Assembly (NCBI RefSeq): GCF_024679245.1
Contig: NC_090195.1
Span: forward strand, 8,213,300-8,277,299
Source of the DNA: Pseudorasbora parva
Taxonomy: Eukaryota; Chordata; Actinopteri; Cypriniformes; Gobionidae
Length of the DNA: 64,000 bases
Direction: 5' to 3'
Positions 33,727 to 46,985 of this stretch are shown piece after piece. Under the pieces are notes generated by a model. That model was not told the origin of the DNA. It searched no databases and saw only the letters and a list, made by a program, of their open reading frames with translations. The first letter of the stretch is position 1, and every line of letters starts with the position of its first letter. Made by a program: the position numbers and the translations under genes.

Positions 33727-36576
33727 GTTACATGTTACAATAGATCACCCTCAGTGTAATCTGTCAAAATGACGGACAGCCCTCTGTCACTGCGGAACAT
33801 TTTTTCTGTCGCTTCGACTGTTCGGTTAAGTTTCAAATGATCTTGGTTTATTAAAAATGTCTTAACGTGCTAAAGTAAGTGTCCAAAATAAGTACATGCA
33901 CTTCTGCCTCAAATGTTTAAAATGATAGATAAAAAGAATCAGTCAAAATGATATCAGAATTTCAGTCAAAAAAATGTATATAGTTTGTATTGTTCATAGT
34001 ATCATATCAATCACTGATGTCTTGTGTCTCATCTTCCTGACAGATCATGGGACCTGTCATGGGTTCCTCCTGGTTGACCTTCACTTGCATCTTTGATTGT
34101 GGCAAGCAGCAGGGGTCCGAAAAGTGCCAAGGCTTATGGGCTTCAGAGATCGAGAAACGTGGCGAATGGTACCAGCCTTGCCTCCTGTGGGGCGTTTGAA
34201 AAGGTCACTGGTTATGCTGGAAATCCCTGTTATCTGCATCTCCTCCGCTGACTATCCGCCGCCAGCACTGAGCAAACACCATCAAGCTGTTCTGGCACGT
34301 CCCATGATGATGCCACCCCTCTCCAGAGACCATTGAGATGTAACCTCCTTGAGAGAGCCAGGTAGAAAAAGCTTCTCTTGTTTGGGTTTGCTAAAACAAC
34401 CAATACAGCTATACAAAGAACTAGGCCGTGTAATATTTGAACACGACATTAGGGAATATTAGTAAATGACGTCCATTAGATCCTCTGCAGAACAGATGGG
34501 CTTCTGTTACAGCCTGCCCTAAGGAGTAAGTAATAATTAATAAAAAAATGTAATTATGAATTTAATTAGTAAAAAAATGTCATTTTGACATATTGATTAA
34601 TAGAAAAATGGTTTAAGATTAAGTGAATGGAGTTTCATAGTCTTTAGTTAAATATATAATTGATGGGTTCACATCATGGAAATACTCTGGAATATTAAAA
34701 TTGTGACTGATTTGATTTCTGCTGTGAAAATATATTATTTTAGTTATGCTCTACTGTAAAATATTTAAATGTCTAGATATTGCTCTTGTGAATTTTTCTT
34801 TTAAGTGAATTGGATCAAAATTATTGTTTATATTCCTTATTTAGTAATCAGCATTATGATTTCATTAGCTAGATATTGCTCTTGTAAAATATCTTTTTGA
34901 GAAAATAGTTTTTTTGTTTTTCCTGTCCATGGATCGGTTCACAAAATGGTCTGAATCGAAAGGGTTTGTCAGATTTAGTGGAAGGGTACACAATTTCAAA
35001 AGATAAATATTGTTCTTCATCAGCTAAAATGTTCTTGGGCCACAAAATGTTCTAAATCAAAATGACTAAAAAAGTGAATGAAAAATTTGTGGAACGTAAT
35101 TTTTTTCAAATTAGTGGTTTATATAAAGAAAGCTGTTGCTCAAACTTAGATTAGATTAGAACAAACTCTTAACAATAAGAGGGATAGATCACACAAAAAA
35201 TGGAAATTCTGTCATTAATTACTCACCCCCATGTTATTCCAAATAGACTTTCGTATATTTTTGGAACAAACACACACACACACAAAAATAGATTTAAAAT
35301 AGTATATTGCTCTTATTATAAATGATGATCGCATTATATATTATTAGTTTTCTACATACAGTATGCTTTCAAACAGCCAATCAGATCGCAGGATCCATCT
35401 TTGTGTTTCCGCATACCTGCTAAACTGCTCTTTTGTCTCAGTTGTTATTGCGGTACAGTTACCGATTGGCTGCCATGCAGTGACACGTGTCAAGCTGAGC
35501 TGATGCTGCTGCTCACCTCCACTGAGAGCTGTAAATTCATTTCACACCTCACTAATAACCTGACCAGGGGATAACAAGAACTTGGATTGACTGTAGGTCA
35601 TGCAAATTAATTACAGCAATTAGTTCTGAAAGGAAAGAGTGGGGTGGAGAGCTCAGAGAGGTGAGGAGGGCCTGGAATTTCACTTCTCGTAGACCTTTTT
35701 CACTCTCTCTCACTGATAGCGGCTCAAGCAGGGTTGAACTGCATCCTGGGAGGTTTACCAAACTCTCCTTCACATCTCCAGATGATGTTATTCCTGCAAA
35801 GCAGTGTAAATATAAAATAAAAAAAACTTGATTGGCAGACAGAATCCCCATTTGGACCAGACTAGTTTGCCCTAAGGATGCACATACTTTGTCACGTTAA
35901 TACTGCACAAATCAAACATTTCAGTTTTTTTTCTTGAATAACCTGTCAAATTGTGGAGGAAATTGCCTTCTATTTTATCCTCATTTGTTTTGACCTTCAT
36001 TGAATATTGCAACTAGGGAGTTTTATTTTTTTATTATTTTACTTTTTGATGCCACTCACAACACCTACCAAAATTAAATGTTCCTATAGTGACTTCCTAT
36101 AATGAAACTAGAAAAGCAGCTCATGTATAAAGACCCATTTATACTGTGAAAATTAAACGTTGCTAATCTGGTTTGGAGCCGATAGCCTGGGCAGCGCTCA
36201 TGTAGCGCGACTCGAGTTTGACTCCCGTCTCTGGATATTTCCGGATCCCAGCCCCTTCTCTCCCACTTCACTTCATGTCTGTTCTATACTATCCTATTGC
36301 AATTAAGAAAAATGTTTAGAAACCGTGTCTCATTCTCTAATAATTGTGTGGATTATTTTGTATTTGTATGTACAGGAGAACTTCTCATGAACAACATCTG
36401 CCTATTTCAAAGCACGTGTATGTACGCACATACATCTCGTTCTAATGGTAGAGAATTTAGAGTGTTCTAAATGAGCGGCTACATGCACAAGGTTAGTCAT
36501 TTGCATAAAACACGGCCAAACCATCTCCATATAAGGGATTTCCGCCCAAACTTTCCTTTATGCCCGGTACACATTG
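33727..36576. other. Unassigned sequence with a family T fragment
   Basis: 35168-35270 carries the left-end signature of family T (gggatagatcacac...tcattaattactcaccc). No gene was supported elsewhere. Confidence 0.4.
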
Positions 36577-38121
36577 TACAAACCTGATTCCAAAAAAGGT
36601 TGGGACACTGTACAAATTGTGAATAAAAAAAGGAAATCTCATAAACTTATATTTTATTCACATTTGGAATATAGATAACATATCAAATGTTGAAAGTGAG
36701 ACCTTTGGAAATGTCATGCCAAATATTGGCTCATTTTGGATTTCATGAGAGCTACACATTCCAAAAAAGTTAGGTTAGGACAGGTAGCAATAAGAGGCCA
36801 GAAAAGTTAAATGTACATATAAGGAACAGCTGGGGGACCAATTTGCAACTTATTAGGTTAATTAGGAACATGATCGTGTAGAAAAAGAGCCTCTCAGAGT
36901 GGCAGTGTCTCTCAGAATTCAAGATGGGCAGAGGATCACCAATTCCCCCAATACTGCAGTGAAAAATAGTGGAGCAATCTTAGAAAGGGGTTTCTCTGAG
37001 AAAGAGTTTGAAGTTATCATTATCTACAGTGCATAAAATCATCCAAAGATTCAGTTGGATGTCTCTCAATCTGGAACGATCTCTGTGCGTAAGGGTCAAC
37101 GCCGGAAAACCATACTGGATGCCCGTGATCTTTGGGCCCTTAGATGGCACTGCATCACATACAGGAATGCTACTGTAATGGAAATCACAACATGGGCTCA
37201 GGAATACTTCCAGAAAACACTATCAGTGAACACAATCTCCCGTGCCATTTGCCATTTCTCAAAAAAGAAGCCAAATCTAAACATGATCCAGAAGTGCAGG
37301 CGTTTTATCTGGGCCAAGGCTTGTTTAAAATGGACTGTGGCAAAGTGGAAAACTTTGTTCTGTGGTCAAACAAATCAAAATTTGAAGTTCTTTTTGGAAA
37401 ACTGGGGCGGCATGTCATCCGGACTAAAGAGGACAAGGACAACCCAAGTTGTTATCAACGCTCAGTTCAGAAACCTGCATCTCTGATGGCATGGGGTTTT
37501 ATGAGTGTGTGTGTGGCAAGGGCAGCTTACACATCTGGAAAGGCACCATCAATGCTGAACGGTATATCCAAGTTCTAGAACAATATATGCTCCCATCCAG
37601 ACGTCGTCTCTTTTAGGGAAGACCTTGCATTTTCCAACATGACAATGCCAGACCACATACTGCATCAATTACAACATGATGGCTGCGTAGAAGAAGGATC
37701 CGGGTACTGAAATGGCCAGCCTGCAGTCTGATCTTTCACCCATAGAAAAATGTTGGCGCATCATAAAGAGAAAGATGCGACAAAGAAGAACTAAGACAGT
37801 TGATCAATTAGAAGCCTGTATTAGACAAGAATGGGAAAACATTCCTATTCCTAAACTTGAGCAAATTGGTATGTCAGGTTAGACACAGTGGTAAACATGG
37901 CCTTGTCCCAACTTTTTTGCGATGCGTTGATGCCATGACATTTAAAATCAACTTATTTTAAGACCCCCTTAAAATAATAAAAAATTTCAGGTTAAATATT
38001 TGATATGTCATCTATGTTGTATTCTGAAAAAAATATTGAAATTTGAAACTTCATCATTGCATTCTGTTTTTTTTCCAAAAAATTTGTACAGTGTCCTAAC
38101 TTTTTTGGAATTGGGTTTGTA
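36577..38121 (+). mobile_element. Tc1-like transposon, near full length
   Basis: The inverted termini (tacaaacctgattccaaaaa, and complement tacaaacccaattccaaaaa) continue inward with a shared gacactgtacaaa block, and TA lies at each edge. It encloses a degenerate transposase in forward orientation. Confidence 0.88.
36925..37905 (+). pseudogene. Tc1-like transposase, frameshifted
   Basis: Transposase blocks appear in order across several frames. An N-terminal helix-turn-helix segment starts near 36925 (GRGSPIP-like). SVNTISRAI is near 37226, AKWKTLF near 37345, FEVLFGKLGRHV near 37382, QHDNARPHT-like near 37640, and DLSPIEKCW near 37731. The second catalytic position is changed (WSNK in place of the usual WSDE at 37363-37374). 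With at least two frameshifts, the enzyme cannot be active. The terminal glutamate of the DDE set appears retained. No promoter or splice structure is evident. The family is secure from motif order; the age is moderate, judging by decay. Confidence 0.87.
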
Positions 38122-39639
38122 TGATTTTGGGCTGTCCCTGACAAAAGATAACCAATCCTGGTGATTTCTGTGGTCAGTTTCTAAATGATTGTCCTATGTC
38201 ATACAGTAAGAGAGGGAGTTGTCACGGTCTTGCGGCCAAAGATAGCATGTTATAATTTTAACTAGCCAATAAAAATGCAACATAAAATGGCTTTTTGTTG
38301 AATGCGAAATGGTGCTAACACTTAAAACTACTTACCTCAAGCTCCATTTCCAAGATTGGCTTGGCCTCTTTTCCTATAGCCATGAACGTGTCCATATACT
38401 CCTCTTTTGCTTCCTTTTTTTTTTTTCAGAGCACAGAGAGGACACAATTGCCAAACTGCTCTATTTGTTTAGCACTGGTGCATGCTGATGACGTATATCT
38501 TCAATACTAAATTTCATTGTGGCCTTTTATTCAGTAGGTCATCATCGTACAGTCTGCATACAAAACCAAAAGTGAATGGCAATGGGATTAGTGTTTATTA
38601 CGGATTATCGTCGGGATCAAGTAATTTACACACAATGCCGGATAGGACACACAAAACAAAGGAGAAAATTCAGCAAAGTGTTCATCTTGTCAGAGTCCAA
38701 TGTACATTAAACATATTTTGCTGGACTGTAATACTTCTACCTCTTTGAGAACATAATTTATTATCTTGATACTTTTGAAATTAAACAAGACCCACTGTCT
38801 TTTTCTATATTTTATTTGTTTCATAATACTATTATTTATATCATTTTGTATTAACATCAGAATACAAAAAATCCCTTTCTGTCCATACAGTGTTAATGAT
38901 TGAATGCATGAGAATGGTATTTATGTGTGTTCCACCTATTATGCTTATGCCACACAGGCAAATCCATCACGTTATATGTAGGACTCAAGACGGAATACAT
39001 TTCTTTCTTTATTTTCAGAGGTCATTCAGCCCCCTGCTAAACAATCTCAATATAATCAATTCAGTGCTCAAAGTTTGATGTTGTCAATTAGAATTGCTCC
39101 TTGCACGCATTGAACGTCAGGCACAAACCATGAGGCATATTTGAAATCAATGTGTCCGTTCTGGTGGAGTAAATACCTTGAGAATGAGGGCGTTTGAAAG
39201 AACTGGACAGGAAGTAGGAACTCAATAACAGCGCTGCTACTATTCAGACCGACTTAAGACTTCAGAGCACAACCGAAGTCTGTGGATAAACCAGGTCTTT
39301 GGTTTGTGAGTCTAATCGAGTCATTTAACGTGCATGGATTTTCTGGGTGGATTCCTGAGGGTCCAAGTTTAAAGAACCCAAGCTCAAGTGATATTTATTG
39401 ATTTAAAGTCAGGGAATTAACTGATAAAATACTGATGTAAAGTTCTGTTTCGCCATTAAATATAACCTACTGTCCTTAAAATTTGAATAGCGTCCAAATA
39501 ATGATAAAAACAAGTTTCTATAGTTAAAATTGAGGAAATTACCTTTTACATTATTTGTTTTGCTGTTCAATGATTATAGTAACAGAAATTCTGCCAAAAC
39601 AATATGGTGTTCCAATTTTGATAAACTGCTTCCCTAAAA
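38122..39639. other. Unassigned sequence
   Basis: Acceptor-like tracts before 38430 and 39018 do not lead into open frames of useful length. No gene is called. Confidence 0.4.
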
Positions 39640-39962
39640 TTAAAGGGATAGTTCACCCAAAATTAAAATTAGCCCATGATTCACTCACCCTGAAGTCATC
39701 CTATGTATATATGAAATTCTACTTTCAGACGAATACAATCTGAGTTATATTAAAATGTTTTTTTTTTTTTTGTTTTTTTTTTGGATAGATGCACTTTTAT
39801 GGTCTTCAATACAGCCATTCACTGCCATTATAAAGCTTGGAAGAGCCAGAACATTTTTTAAATATAACTCTGATTGTATCATTCTGAAAGAAGAATGCCA
39901 TATACAACAGACATGAGTAAATCATGAGGTAATATTCATTTATGGGTTAACTACCCCTTTAA
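39640..39962. mobile_element. Family T MITE variant (complete)
   Basis: The ends TTAAagggatagttcac and (complement) TTAAaggggtagttaac include the TTAA at both borders. The interior has a T-rich run and the ccattataaagcttggaagag block shared with 26815-27029. Confidence 0.78.
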
Positions 39963-39986
39963 AATATTAACACACCTTTGTATGTT

Positions 39987-40192
39987 CACACTCTAAAAAA
40001 TTCTGGGTACAAAAAACAACCCAATGTTGGGTCAGATATGGACTAACCCAGCAATTGGGTTGTTTTAACCCAGTGATTGGGTTGTCTTAAGCAAATATTT
40101 AACCCAAGCGCAGGATTAAAACAAACCAATCGCTGGTTTAGTCCATATTTGACCCAATATTGGGTTAAAACAACCCAACATTTTTTAGAGTA
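39987..40192. mobile_element. Palindromic MITE, family C (copy 2)
   Basis: It has the same cactctaaaaaa/ttttttagagt ends and aacccaa blocks as 33502-33726, with more divergence. Confidence 0.78.
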
Positions 40193-41032
40193 CATGTATA
40201 AAGACCCATTGTGAAAAATATGATCTGGAAAACATTTAGTTTCTATTAAGCTTGGTCACCATGATTTCAACATATTTTTGAATAATAAATATCTAACCCT
40301 AACCCTTCCCATAACTTATACCTAAAATCATTGAGAAATGATAGGTGAATAACACTGCTGTAGAAGCACCAAACCCTGGTTGTAAGCCTAAACTTGACAT
40401 AAACTCTAAACTCAGTTGTTGATTTTGATCCAGGAATATGTTCGGTTAAATCACGTTTACCATCTTTTTCCTATCTTTTTGTCGGATAAACTAAAAGTCT
40501 TTGGTTCATGAGGCTATGAATGAATGAATGAGGCATTTATATAGCGCTTTCAAATATAGTGTACACCCAAAGCGCACTACACCTGTGCACTCATGACAGG
40601 GGTCTCTCCTCAACCACCACCAGTGTGCAGCCTCCACTCGAATGATGCAACGGCAGCCACAGTACAACGGGGCCAGTGCACTCAACACACACCAGCGATA
40701 GGTGGAGAGGAGAGAGGGTGATAGAGCCAATTCAGTGGATGGGGATTATTAGGAGGCCATGATTGGTAAGGGACCAGGACACCGGGGTTACATCCCTACT
40801 CTTTACGAGAAGTGCCATGGGATTGTTAATGACCACAGAAAGTCAGGAACTATAGCTGAGTGATTCGATTGTAAGTTGTTTTTGGCATGTTGCTAAGGTG
40901 TTCTCTGGTTAGGGTAGTCTGGTTGTTTCTTACTGCTCCAAGTCTTAAAGATCCCAATCACAAGTGGCAATAGTGTACCATTTTTGTTTCGCAAAATGAG
41001 AATTTATTAAAATTTTTATAAGATGCATTGCT
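40193..41032. other. Unassigned sequence including a retroposon-like block
   Basis: 40515-40860 reads like an inverted fragment of a fish retroposon (tatagcgctttcaaata near its start, then GC-richer text). The family is not determined. Confidence 0.4.
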
Positions 41033-41313
41033 TGTCTGATGTTGTCATACTCAATTCTAGTCAGAATATATCAGAACCCTCCGAAAAGCTATTGGGCATG
41101 TTTTGGGCTAGTAGTTGGCAGGTTTTTTTGTAAAAACATGGCAAACCTGTCTGAACGTACACTGGAATAAGCGATCTTTGCCAGTGTTGTAAAAAAAAAA
41201 AAAAGAAGAAGATTTTAATGATACACAGTTACAACATGATCATCATTTTTGAGAGAAATAGTGAAGGCGAATGCATATACGAACAAGCTCTCTATTTAGA
41301 ACAAATTCCCTTT

Positions 41314-41756
41314 TGTCACAAATAAGGCCTCTGGGGCTCCCTCTGATCGCCACCAGAGGGCTCCCTACCTCAACATTTATCCCCATTCGGACTTCATTAC
41401 CCATAATCCTTTGCCCTGACTCATCAGCCATTATTGTTTACATCTGTGTGCCATTAGCCTCATCACCTCAGTCTATATAAACCTTGTTCACTCTGCTATT
41501 CACGGCTAAGTCTTGTAAAGTGTTATCACTACAATTCTGAGCGTTCTGTCATGGTTTCATGTCTCTTGGTTTTCGATCACCGCCTGTTTCTGGACTGCTC
41601 TTTTGCCTACGTTCCCTGCCTTGTTGTGTTGTGTTTATTTGTTTGTTTGGACTGCCTACATGGATTGTGATCTTGCCTGAACTCTGGACTTTGAATGTGA
41701 ACTGCTGTCTAAATAAAATTGCATTTGGATCCCCACTCTGTTGACTCATCGTTACA
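41314..41756 (+). repeat. Left LTR (443 bp)
   Basis: It contains tatataaa near 41474 (promoter) and aataaa near 41712 (polyadenylation). It has a 24-bp internal segment (ctctgatcgccaccagaggg...) that is absent from the right LTR. Confidence 0.92.
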
Positions 41757-42938
41757 GAAGACTTTGCCACACATGGATCCAGCAATCCAACAAATCCGTC
41801 TGAAGCAAGGCAACAGACCACTAGAAGACACACCCGAGATTTCCTGGACCTTGCTTATTTAACAGACTTCCCTGATTTTGCCCTTATTGACTTTTTTTGT
41901 TATGGACTCAATGATAATTAAAGCTGCGAGCAGCGATGACGGGCCCAAGCCGGTGGCACCGCCACCCCGGTGGCATCAGATTAACTGTGCACAGCAGGCC
42001 AATAGGCATTTAATATGGGAAAAAATAAATAAAGGGACTATGTCAAAGTCATTTGAATTCACCTCATTAACTGCAGCAACTGGTGCTGCTATGACCAGGA
42101 ACCACAACAGTCACATCTATGAGATCAATTACATTTTATTCATTAATTTTATGTCAGGTGATGTCAAATGTCAATTTCAAAATGAGTGCAGAATACTTTC
42201 CAAATGCTGATGTTGTATTATCCTTACACTTCTCTTTATGTGTTTTTGACCTACCGTAGCTTGTGATTGTTCACCAATTTTATGCAGCAAAAAGCATGCT
42301 TGTTTTTATTTCAATATGTGTGGCATTCAATATTTTTTTAAAATAAAAATTAATAAAAAATAAAGCCAAATCACAGAAACCGCAAAAATAATTTTAATAT
42401 CAGTGTCAGGTAAGAGGAATATGCCTGCATACATTTTATGGAAGTGTATTATAAACACCCACTTTTAAATGTTTAAATGTAATTAAATTTAAAATAACGA
42501 AATCAAAGTCATCTGAATATATTTACTGGTCAAAGTCGACCTCTCTAAAACATGCAGCATGTTTTTATACCGCTGAGAATGTCCACGACAGGCAATATGC
42601 ATTTAAACAGGAGAATATTTGAAAATTGCTCTAATATGCCACATGTATCACAGCAGCTGGTACCCCTATGACCACAAGCCACACCTATTATGAAATTTAA
42701 ATATAGATTTTTTTTTATGTATTAGGATATAATGGGTCACTTTCAATTATGTGCAAATGTATATTTTGCAGCTCAAAATGTTGTAAGTTCAGAAGGCCAG
42801 TATTTAATTAAAGATATAGTATATTTTTTGTTTTTTTTTAACTTGTTTTTCACACTAAAGTGATAGTTATTTGTGATATGAAGGTTTAAATTATGACAAT
42901 CAAGAGACAAGGTGATACACACAAAGAGTGAGACCCCT

Positions 42939-42939
<1 letters not shown>

Positions 42940-43030
<91 letters not shown>
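42940..43030. repeat. (CA)n microsatellite
   Basis: About 45 CA units. Confidence 0.97.
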
Positions 43031-43032
<2 letters not shown>

Positions 43033-43538
43033 CCCAAACAGAGTGAAACTCAGAGAGGGAGAGGGAGGGGGGAGGGGAACGACAGACAGAGAGGCAGAGT
43101 CTAATTCCGAAAGAAACCAGATCTGAAACAAACAAAAAATAATAATCTAAACAGTGGGAGAAAGTTTTTTTTTTCCTTCACTGTCTGGAAACACTGTTTT
43201 GCAATAACAATAGTTTTATCTTCAAAACGGTGTTCTCAAGGACATATCCAACCTGGTTCATAACTAAGGCTATACTTCCACCTTCTTGTTATTCTATATC
43301 ATTTGCTCTCATTTTCGTCCACAAATAAAAGGCATTAATCTGCTTATTTTTAGGTTACACAAACTTAATTGTTTGAAAAGGAAACTCAAATGTGTTTTTT
43401 CTATTGTTACAAATTAACTGGTTCTATCATTTTATTGTAACCCAGAATAATATATTTTTTTATCCTTTAATGCTTGCCAAAGCACACAGCAATGAGCTAA
43501 TCTTTTCACAATCAAAATGAAGCTGGCACCATCCCCTA

Positions 43539-43540
<2 letters not shown>

Positions 43541-43582
<42 letters not shown>

Positions 43583-43585
43583 CAT

Positions 43586-43661
<76 letters not shown>
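43541..43661. repeat. (CA)n followed by (GA)n microsatellite
   Basis: CA from 43541 to about 43585, then about 36 GA units. Confidence 0.97.
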
Positions 43662-43662
<1 letters not shown>

Positions 43663-43942
43663 AAGTGAGATTTAGATTAAACATAATTTTCAGCAAAACA
43701 ATAATAGTAAAGTCTAAACGATGGGGAAAAGTTTCAAGCCACACCTATGATGAAATTTAATTATAGATGAATTCTAATGTAATAGGATATAATAGGTCAT
43801 TTTCAAATATGTGCAAAATTATCTTTTTCAGGGCAATATTTTGTAAGTCCAGGAAACCTGTATTTAATTTTTTTAACTTATTTTTTACATTTGTATTAGC
43901 CTATGTTATGTAACGGTTCAATTATTACCATCGAGAGAAAGT

Positions 43943-43944
43943 GA

Positions 43945-43989
<45 letters not shown>

Positions 43990-44042
43990 TAGTAAGCTGC
44001 AAGTATAAACCGGCCCACCCCCCACCACCCCCCCCCCCCCTC

Positions 44043-44073
<31 letters not shown>

Positions 44074-44113
44074 ACTGTAGTAAGCTGCAGGTATAAAGCA
44101 GCCCATCCCCCCT

Positions 44114-44161
<48 letters not shown>
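43943..44161. repeat. Three CA arrays separated by a duplicated spacer
   Basis: CA tracts at 43943-43987, 44042-44079 and 44116-44161 are separated by two copies of a spacer beginning ctgtagtaagctgca and ending in C-rich text. Confidence 0.92.
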
Positions 44162-44163
<2 letters not shown>

Positions 44164-44164
44164 A

Positions 44165-44410
44165 TGTCTGGTTCGCTATCTTTTTGGGGACTCATAGACG
44201 TAATGGTTTTTATGCTGTACAAACCATATATTCTGTCCTCCTACACTGCTCCTTCCCATCACACAACTTTCTGCATTTTCACCTTTTCAAAAGAACTCAT
44301 TCTGTCTGATTTATAAGCTTTTGTACCCATGGGGACGTCCCCATGAGTCTGTATGCATTCAGGTTTAAGTCCCCACCAGGCTAGAAAACCATTCACTTAC
44401 ACACACACAC
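44165..44410. repeat. TGGGGAC-type dispersed repeat (copy 1)
   Basis: It shares catagacgtaatggttttta and the downstream ggggac blocks with 52509-52817. Both copies border CA arrays. Confidence 0.7.
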
Positions 44411-46353
44411 AGAGGCAAGGTTTTTTGCTTGAAAACTTATACAATATTGCCCTCTACTGGTCATTTAAGTGAGAGCATAAGTGTTGAAAAAACAACAACA
44501 AAAAAACACAGTGTGATATATAGAATAACCAGCAGGTGGGAGTATAGCCTTATTTATGAACCAGGCACATGTGTGCTTTTTTTGTCTTTTTTAGGCTTTT
44601 GCTAAGGGAAAACCGTTTGAGATATCCAATAACCGTTCGCATTTTAGCATCTTCTGTATATTTACTTTATGTTGTCTGAGTTTGGAGGAGATTGAATTAA
44701 TCGCTTTTGAGGAGAAGGTAAAAACTCAGAGCTCGCTTTCGACTTTTTCTCATTTTCAAACCAGATTATCTAACTTCCTGTTGGTCAGAGCTAATGACAG
44801 TAAATTAGAAAGTTGTCCAGCTCGAAAAGTACAATATATATACCGAGTTTGGTGACTGTAGATAAAACTAACCCCCCACTTTGGACAAAAGATGGCGCTA
44901 TTGAGCCCCTCTACCACGCCCGTTTCTGAATCTTTGCTTGCATCTTCTGGACAGCATGTCAGATGTGTGTGTTGAGTTTCATGCAATTTCAAGCATGCTA
45001 AGAGTCTCAAAAACACATAAAAAGATTATTAGACTTTGACACGTTGCCATGACAACAGTATTTCAAGAATCAGGAATCCATTCATATATCTATATCTGCC
45101 ATGCTTTGACATTATACTGATGAAGTTTGAAGTAAATCGGGTGAAAATAAGATGGGGATTTAAAGCAATTTTGAAAGTGACACACTTCCTGCTGCCAGTT
45201 GGTGGCGCTATAACTTTGACTCACAAAAGTCATATCCATGTGATCGGCCTCCTACAACGAACACACATCTGAAGTTTCATCAAAATGAATTAATGTATGC
45301 AGAAGTTATAACACACTTCCTGTTTCCCTTTTCTCGCCATAAATTCGTCTCTTCGCCACGGCCAAACCGTTTGAGATATCTAAAAGTTGCTCGCAATTTG
45401 GCATCCTCAGTGTGATGACTTCACGCTGACCGAGTTTGGTGCTGATCGGGTGAATCGTCTAGGAGGAGTATCACAAATTCCACAGCATGCATTCTACAGC
45501 ATGCGTTCAACAACCCCTAATAGCTCACTTCCTGTTGGGCTGACGCATAACTTAGAGCACGAAAGTTGTTCGGCCCGATGAGCTCTATATGTGTACCGAG
45601 TTTCATATATGTACGTGCAAGTCGGTTTGATTTATAGACCACGTTTTCAGACCCCACTTTAGGGGGCGCTGTCGAGCCCCCCTGCCACGCCCGGGTCCCA
45701 GCCTCAGCCCGGCCCTGATGGCCGCGCATTCTGATGCGTGTGCAAAGTTTCAAAAGTTTTCGAGCATGGGAAGGGCCCCAAAAATGCCCAAATAGTCGGT
45801 AAAAAAAATAATAATATATAATAATAATAATAATCCTTAGAAGAACAATAGGGCTCTGCGCCCTTTCAGGGCTTGGGCCCTAATTACAGATCCAAACTCA
45901 CCAGAGAAGGTCCTCGAGGATCACTGGTTGAGTTTCTGGATTATGCACTGTTATTAAGTGGGTCCTCCTACACTGTTGGGGAGATAGAGGATGAGGTTTC
46001 CCCTAAATATTTTTTGGGAGGGGGCACCGTGCATCAAGCTCCGACGGCCACGGAACTTGGCCCCTCACAGTGTTCAACGGGTCCAGTGTTGATTATCGCT
46101 AGTCCTGTGTTTCCTGCACCCTCTAGTCCTGTGGTTGCTCACCTTGGTTGCGGTGACCGCAGGTTGCGCACAAGACGGCTGCCACGCCAATGTGTCCGGA
46201 CAAGGTGGTCGTCATGCCGGAGTCTCCAGCGACTATGGAGACCATACCCCGGACTCACCGGCGCAAACGCAGGAGGAGAAGGAGGAGGAGTCCGGGGATC
46301 CCAAGCCCAGAGAACATTCCGGAGGTTGCTGCTATCCTGAATGCGCCACCCAG

Positions 46354-46596
46354 GCTCCTTGCTCTGCCCTCGCCGCCCAGGCTCCTTGCGCTGCCCTCGC
46401 CGCCCAGGCTCCTTGCTCTGCCCTCGCCGCCCAGGCTCCTTGCTCTGCCCTCGCCGCCCAGGCTCCTTGCTCTGCCCTCGCCGCCCAGGCTCCTTGCTCT
46501 GCCCTCGCCGCCCAGGCTCCTTGCTCTGCCCTCGCCGCCCAGGCTCCTTGCTCTGCCCTCGCCGCCCAGGCTCCTTGCTCTGCCCTCGCCGCGCAG
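46354..46596 (+). repeat. 27-bp minisatellite, nine units
   Basis: Nine in-frame copies of a 27-bp unit starting gctccttgctctgccctc, within the LTR element's gag-like region. Confidence 0.97.
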
Positions 46597-46751
46597 GTGC
46601 CTCGCCCCGCCGTGGTCCGCTAAGGAACAGGCTCCAGAGAGGACTCCGCTCCCGATCACAGCTCCAGAGAGGACTCTGTGGTCTCCTGAGCTTCCGGCGC
46701 CCCCGTGGTCCCCTGAACGGCCCGCACCGCCATGGCTTCTAGAATGTCCAG

Positions 46752-46823
46752 GTCCGCCCAAGCTCCACGGCCCAGGTCCGCCCACGCTCCACGGCCCAGG
46801 TCCGCCCACGCTCCACGGCCCAG
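46752..46823 (+). repeat. 24-bp minisatellite, three units
   Basis: Units start gtccgcccacgctccacgg. The length is a multiple of three, so the array preserves frame. Confidence 0.93.
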
Positions 46824-46985
46824 GTCCGCCTACACACCCAGGCCCATCTATGTCAAGCCAGGTCCCAGGTCCTGTTCCGCCCCATGGGCCTGGCCCCCCA
46901 TCCCACCCCCAGGCCTGCCTCCTCTCCACCGCCCTCCTTGACAATTATAGGAGTGTCTGGAAGCCACTCCTTAGGAGGGGGGCTC

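Larger units (their letters stand above)
42665..44000. repeat. Diverged tandem duplication within the nested element
   Basis: agccacacctattatgaaat at 42666 and agccacacctatgatgaaat at 43738 start matching blocks. Both run through a rich aggatataat...gtcatttca-type text into CA arrays, giving a period of about 1.07 kb. Confidence 0.7.
41921..45879. mobile_element. Unclassified 3.96-kb element with taatta duplication
   Basis: It is flanked by a perfect taatta repeat (41915-41920 and 45880-45885). It starts aagctgcgagcagcgatgac and ends with a block whose complement is gggcccaagccctgaaag; the left end also contains gggcccaagcc (41941). The interior is non-coding, with CA/GA arrays, a duplicated block and ggcgctat-containing sequence at 44560-45700. 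No transposase was recognised. Confidence 0.75.
41773..46950 (+). pseudogene. LTR-element gag remnant, split by nested element
   Basis: The frame begins with ATG at 41773 (MDPA...), as in several fish Ty3/gypsy-like gag genes. A one-base frame change before about 41838 and the 3.96-kb insertion at 41921 break it. The frame resumes after the taatta duplication (45880-45885) with gag-like text such as GSLVEFLDYALLL, then becomes Pro/Ala-rich. The 3' part has nine 27-bp repeats (PPRLLALPS) and three 24-bp repeats (GPPTLHGP type). No protease, RT or integrase motifs follow, so pol has been lost. The protein-coding status of the proline-rich tail is uncertain, because other frames are open too. 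The gag identity is inferred from position and memory of the family. Confidence 0.65.

Noticed and set aside
34048..34195. Exon starting at atcatgggacctg after a pyrimidine-rich acceptor
   Set aside because: No suitable donor could be placed with a convincing open segment, and the encoded text has no recognisable character.
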